Below are positions 61,339-64,000 of a stretch of DNA of 64,000 nucleotides, in pieces. The notes beneath the pieces are model-generated. The model saw only the letters and a list, made by a program, of their open reading frames with translations. It searched no databases and was not told the origin of the DNA. The stretch's first letter is position 1, and each line of letters starts with the position of its first letter. This DNA comes from Chelativorans alearensis (GTDB taxonomy: Bacteria > Pseudomonadota > Alphaproteobacteria > Rhizobiales > Rhizobiaceae), in contig NZ_WQNI01000022.1 in assembly GCF_010993735.1 (NCBI RefSeq), forward strand, positions 1 through 64,000, written 5' to 3'. Both the position numbers and the translations under genes were made by a program.

Positions 61339-61519
61339 TTATGGTCCATGACGACAGCCACCTGCAAGGGCCGTACGCCGCCTTTGTTGCGCTGAAACAG
61401 TTGGTAACCCCGACCAAGATATATCGGGCTGCAGCGTAGAATCGACGGTTTGCTATGCCGCTTGGTGGGCGTGCGGTGGTCGGCGGCAGTATCGCGCCGT
61501 GGAGGGCCACGGCGGCAAT

Positions 61520-61609
61520 TGGCGGAGGGAGTGGGATTCGAACCCACGGTGACATCGCTGCCACGCCGGTTTTCAAGACCGGTGCCTTAAACCGCTCGGC
61601 CATCCCTCC
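61520..61609 (-). tRNA. tRNA-Ser (anticodon TGA)
   Basis: On the minus strand the 5' end GGAGGGA pairs with TCCCTCC, followed by discriminator G and encoded CCA (61522-61520). The anticodon loop reads CTTGAAA with TGA, the T-loop GGTTCGAATCC, and a long variable arm as in class II tRNAs. It reads UCA-type serine codons. Confidence 0.95.
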
Positions 61610-61618
61610 GGTGCGTTT

Positions 61619-61647
61619 CGTGTAGGCGTGAATTTGCGTTATTTCAA
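61619..61647 (-). promoter_or_regulatory. Promoter of tRNA-Ser
   Basis: On the minus strand TTGAAA (61647-61642), 17-base spacer, TACACG (61624-61619), nine bases before the tRNA 5' end. Spacing fits well. Confidence 0.55.
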
Positions 61648-61866
61648 GCGCCGGCAGGCGTGCGGGGCGTGTTGGTATCGGGAGAGGTATATGTCATACT
61701 TATTTTTGCCGTTTTCCTGCCACATGTGATTCACATCTCGCTAATGATTTCTTGCGCATGAGTGGGGTTACCTGCGGTAGGGGCATGCGTGGTTTTGGCC
61801 GGTGGTTTGGCCGGCGTGAAAGCGGTTGAACGTAAAAAAGCAAATAATTGCCGGGGGAAGGCATTT

Positions 61867-63066
61867 ATGGGACTACGAAATAAGCGGGCAGGGGCGCCGG
61901 TGCATTGGGGAACGGTCAGCGTTGGCGCGCTGGCGTTGCTCGTCTCGGCCTGTAGCAGCCAGACGCCGAAGGTTGCGCTCAAGGACACCGGCAGCAGCAA
62001 GGAATATTTCGCCGAATCGGAATATGGCGTGAAGGCAAGTCCGCGCGTGGCCTTTGGCGAAAGCGGCCTGAAGCGCGGCGGCGGACGTTATCACGTCGGC
62101 AAGCCCTACAGCGTGAAGGGCAAGTGGTACCGCCCCAAGGAAGAGCCCGATTACGTCGCCCAGGGCGCGGCCTCCTGGTACGGCGAGGCGTTCCACGGCC
62201 GGCTGACCGCTAACGGCGAAATCTACGACATGACCAATCTGACGGCGGCGCACCCGACCATGCCGCTGCCGAGCTACGCCCGCGTCACCAACCTGAAGAA
62301 CGGCAGTTCCCTCCTCGTGCGCGTCAACGACCGCGGCCCCTTCGCCGGCGGTCGCGTCATCGACCTGTCGAAGCGGGCGGCCGAAATGCTGGACTACAAG
62401 CATTCGGGCGTGGCCAAGGTGCGCGTGGAATATGTTGGCCCGGCACCGCTGCACGGCCAGGACGACAGCTACCTGATGGCCTCGTACCGGCCGGGCGGTC
62501 GGGCGCCCGATCCTTCGGATGGCCTGCCTTCCGGCGTGATGATCGCCATGAACGGGCCGACGCCCTCGCAGCCGGTGCCCGATGCAATAACTGCCTTTGC
62601 CAGCCAGCCGGCGCTGGCCGCGACGGCGCGCGGCATCGAACTGCCCTCCGTCGGGCCGATCGTTCCGGACAGGCCGCACGCCGCGCCCGGACTGCCCGCC
62701 ACCGAGGCGCTCGCGCTTCTGTCCTATGCGGACCAGCGGGTGCAGGCCGCCTCGCAGGCTTTCGACGCCATCCTCGAGCCCGAGCTCGACGGAGAAGCGC
62801 TCGCGGCATGGTGGGCGCGCAAGGAAGGGGATCGGCCGCAGGAGACCGCCGTCGTCAACCTCGGCACCTGGGCTTCGCGCCGTGAGGCGGAGGGCGTGGT
62901 CGATGCGCTTTCGGAGCATGGGCGGATCCGCGTCGAAGAGGCGGAGAGGGAGGGAGCCACGTTCTACGCGCTCTCGCTGGTGCCCGGCGGCGATGCCGAT
63001 CTGAACGAGGTCCTCCGCGCCGCGTGGGCGGCGGGGGCCGTCGATGCCTTTACCGTCCGCGACTGA
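61867..63066 (+). CDS. rlpA: RlpA-family septal lytic transglycosylase, SPOR domain
   Basis: 399 residues. Hydrophobic start with a lipobox-like SVGALALLVSAC, so probably an outer-membrane lipoprotein. The double-psi beta-barrel domain (about residues 98-190) has GAASWYGEAFHGRLTANGEIYDM, AAHPTMPLPSYARV and VRVNDRGPF with the catalytic Asp. A Pro/Ala-rich middle is followed by a SPOR domain (about 325-399, VVNLGTWASRREAEGVVDAL) that binds denuded septal glycan. ATG 61867 follows GGGGGAAGG; the open frame upstream to 61762 is not needed. Confidence 0.92.
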   Translation: MGLRNKRAGAPVHWGTVSVGALALLVSACSSQTPKVALKDTGSSKEYFAESEYGVKASPRVAFGESGLKRGGGRYHVGKPYSVKGKWYRPKEEPDYVAQGAASWYGEAFHGRLTANGEIYDMTNLTAAHPTMPLPSYARVTNLKNGSSLLVRVNDRGPFAGGRVIDLSKRAAEMLDYKHSGVAKVRVEYVGPAPLHGQDDSYLMASYRPGGRAPDPSDGLPSGVMIAMNGPTPSQPVPDAITAFASQPALAATARGIELPSVGPIVPDRPHAAPGLPATEALALLSYADQRVQAASQAFDAILEPELDGEALAAWWARKEGDRPQETAVVNLGTWASRREAEGVVDALSEHGRIRVEEAEREGATFYALSLVPGGDADLNEVLRAAWAAGAVDAFTVRD

Positions 63067-63151
63067 CCGCTTGCCAAGCCGATCGCCGCCTCTCCACCGC
63101 CGGTACGGTTGGATCGGCAGTCCATCGCGCCTATAAGCCCATAGGGGGAGC

Positions 63152-63180
63152 GTTAAACCAGTTCGGTGATCTGGTTTAAC
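63152..63180 (+). repeat. Hairpin GTTAAACCAG/CTGGTTTAAC
   Basis: Perfect ten-base arms (63152-63161 and 63171-63180) around a nine-base loop. It lies 80 bases after the rlpA stop, directly beside the two RIME-like repeats, and is probably part of the same mosaic. Confidence 0.65.
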
Positions 63181-63193
63181 TCCTTGTTTTGTC

Positions 63194-63298
63194 GCAATTC
63201 CGGACGGAAAACCGGTTCCCACTTTTCCTGGAATTGCTCTAACGCGTTGATTGGCGCAATTCTTGACGGAAAGCCGGTTTCCACTTCCTGGAATTGCT
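63194..63298 (-). repeat. Two RIME-like palindromic repeats in tandem
   Basis: Unit 2 at 63194-63240 and unit 3 at about 63255-63298, both in the opposite orientation to the copy at 5104. Each runs from CAATTC...GACGGAAA, through CCGGTT(T/C)CC, to CCTGGAATTG. Unit 3 is slightly shortened. The unit-to-unit distance is about 61 bases. Confidence 0.75.
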
Positions 63299-63330
63299 TG
63301 CTGGCGAGGGTCGACTGGCGGGAGGATGAC

Positions 63331-64000
63331 GTGTTTCGATCGGTCGCGACGGCAGCAGCGTTGCTTCTTGCCATCCTTGTGCTTGCGGGGACCGTGAAGG
63401 CGGAGACCTTCGAATCCAAGGCGCCCCGGGCCTTCATGGTCGATGCCGAGACGGGTGCCGTCCTTTATTCGAGGAATGCCGACGAGCCTTTTCCGCCTGC
63501 CTCGCTGGCCAAGCTGATGACGATGGAAACCGTCTTCGACGCGCTGAAGAACGGGCGGCTTGCGCTCGATGAAACGTTCTTCGTCAGCGAATATGCCTGG
63601 CGCACCGGCGGCGCGCCCTCGCGTACGGCGACGATGTTCGCCGCCGTGAAATCCTCGGTGCCGCTGGAAGCCTTGATCAAGGGCGCCATCGTGCAGTCGG
63701 CCAACGATGCCTGCATCATCATCGCCGAGGGCATGGCGGGGTCGGAGGAGAATTTCGCCGCGGCGATGACGAAACGGGCACGCGCCATCGGCCTTCAAGA
63801 ATCGACCTTCGTCAACGCGACCGGCCTGCCGGCCGAGGGCCAAAAGGTGACGGCGCGCGAGATGACGCTGCTGGCGCGGCACCTGTGGCGCGAATATCCC
63901 GAATACTACCGATATTTCTCGCAACCCGACTTCGAGTGGAACGGCATCTTCCAGCGCAACCGCAACCCGCTCCTGCCGCTGGAGATCGGCGCCGACGGGC
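63331..64000 (+). CDS. D-alanyl-D-alanine carboxypeptidase (PBP5/6 family), 3' end beyond window
   Basis: GTG start with GGGAGG upstream; 223 codons visible. Signal peptide about residues 1-30 (LLLAILVLAGTVKAE). Peptidase S11 motifs: active-site SLAKLM (Ser-x-x-Lys) in FPPASLAKLMTME and SAN in VQSANDACIIIAEGMAG; the KTG motif would lie past the edge. It trims the terminal D-Ala from peptidoglycan stem peptides and follows rlpA, another wall enzyme, after the repeat block. Confidence 0.92.
   Translation, partial: MFRSVATAAALLLAILVLAGTVKAETFESKAPRAFMVDAETGAVLYSRNADEPFPPASLAKLMTMETVFDALKNGRLALDETFFVSEYAWRTGGAPSRTATMFAAVKSSVPLEALIKGAIVQSANDACIIIAEGMAGSEENFAAAMTKRARAIGLQESTFVNATGLPAEGQKVTAREMTLLARHLWREYPEYYRYFSQPDFEWNGIFQRNRNPLLPLEIGADG

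Noticed and set aside
61520-61609. tRNA-Ser as an integration site of an island covering 59.5-61.3 kb
   Set aside because: The repeats flanking the module do not match the tRNA 3' end, so tRNA-targeted integration is not supported.

Overview
The window reads as ordinary chromosome from an alphaproteobacterium of the order Hyphomicrobiales (Rhizobiales), probably close to the Mesorhizobium/Phyllobacteriaceae group. The grounds are a CckA-type hybrid kinase, a phosphatidylcholine synthase, IalB, NDUFA12 and DUF2155 genes, and gene orders familiar in that order: NDUFA12-DUF2155-aat-accC-accB-aroQ-dsbA-M48, rne-amiC-mrcA-prfB and glmS-DUF502-recG-sdhE-mfd. Base composition is GC-rich by eye, with a few short AT-rich islands. 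No rRNA, CRISPR array, prophage, transposase or secretion cluster is visible. The only structural RNA gene seen is one tRNA-Ser.

Layout. 1-8.1 kb: FliO-like gene fragment, cckA, pncB, a small secreted protein, a ribbon-helix-helix protein and a small basic protein in an AT-rich patch, pccB and a glyoxalase. 8.2-16.2 kb: a double cold-shock protein, DUF192, two alpha/beta hydrolases, cysE, DUF3126, gamma-carbonic anhydrase, a transglutaminase-like protein, a tandem PilZ protein and a PAS protein. 16.5-26.3 kb: rhomboid protease, CBS protein, YjhX, gatB, then the acetyl-CoA carboxylase/shikimate/thiol-oxidoreductase block on the minus strand. 26.4-43.7 kb: RNA turnover, cell wall, translation termination, amino-sugar synthesis and DNA repair (rne, amiC, mrcA, prfB, glmS, recG, sdhE, mfd). 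43.7-58.5 kb: a 560-base gene-free stretch, a YejA-type peptide-binding protein, a FrnE-like oxidoreductase, ialB, hspQ, an AEC transporter, a flavin hydroxylase, pcs, a quinone reductase, a complete BMP-family ABC importer operon and a glutathione S-transferase. 58.5-64 kb: small envelope proteins, a three-gene module with a decayed MerR regulator, tRNA-Ser, rlpA and the start of a D-Ala-D-Ala carboxypeptidase.

The most unusual material is non-coding. Two copies of a 115-116 bp hairpin element lie at the stop codons of two unrelated genes. They have short terminal inverted repeats, one is flanked by TA on both sides, and their stems show paired base changes; they look like a MITE of IS630/mariner type. 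Near the right end a MerR gene has lost an internal segment and its frame, yet keeps an intact 19-bp-spacer promoter with a 16-bp operator palindrome. That module is bracketed by imperfect direct repeats that resemble recombinase half-sites. The rne gene has a long leader with a perfect hairpin, and prfB has the classical programmed frameshift. I did not find a clearly new multigene system.
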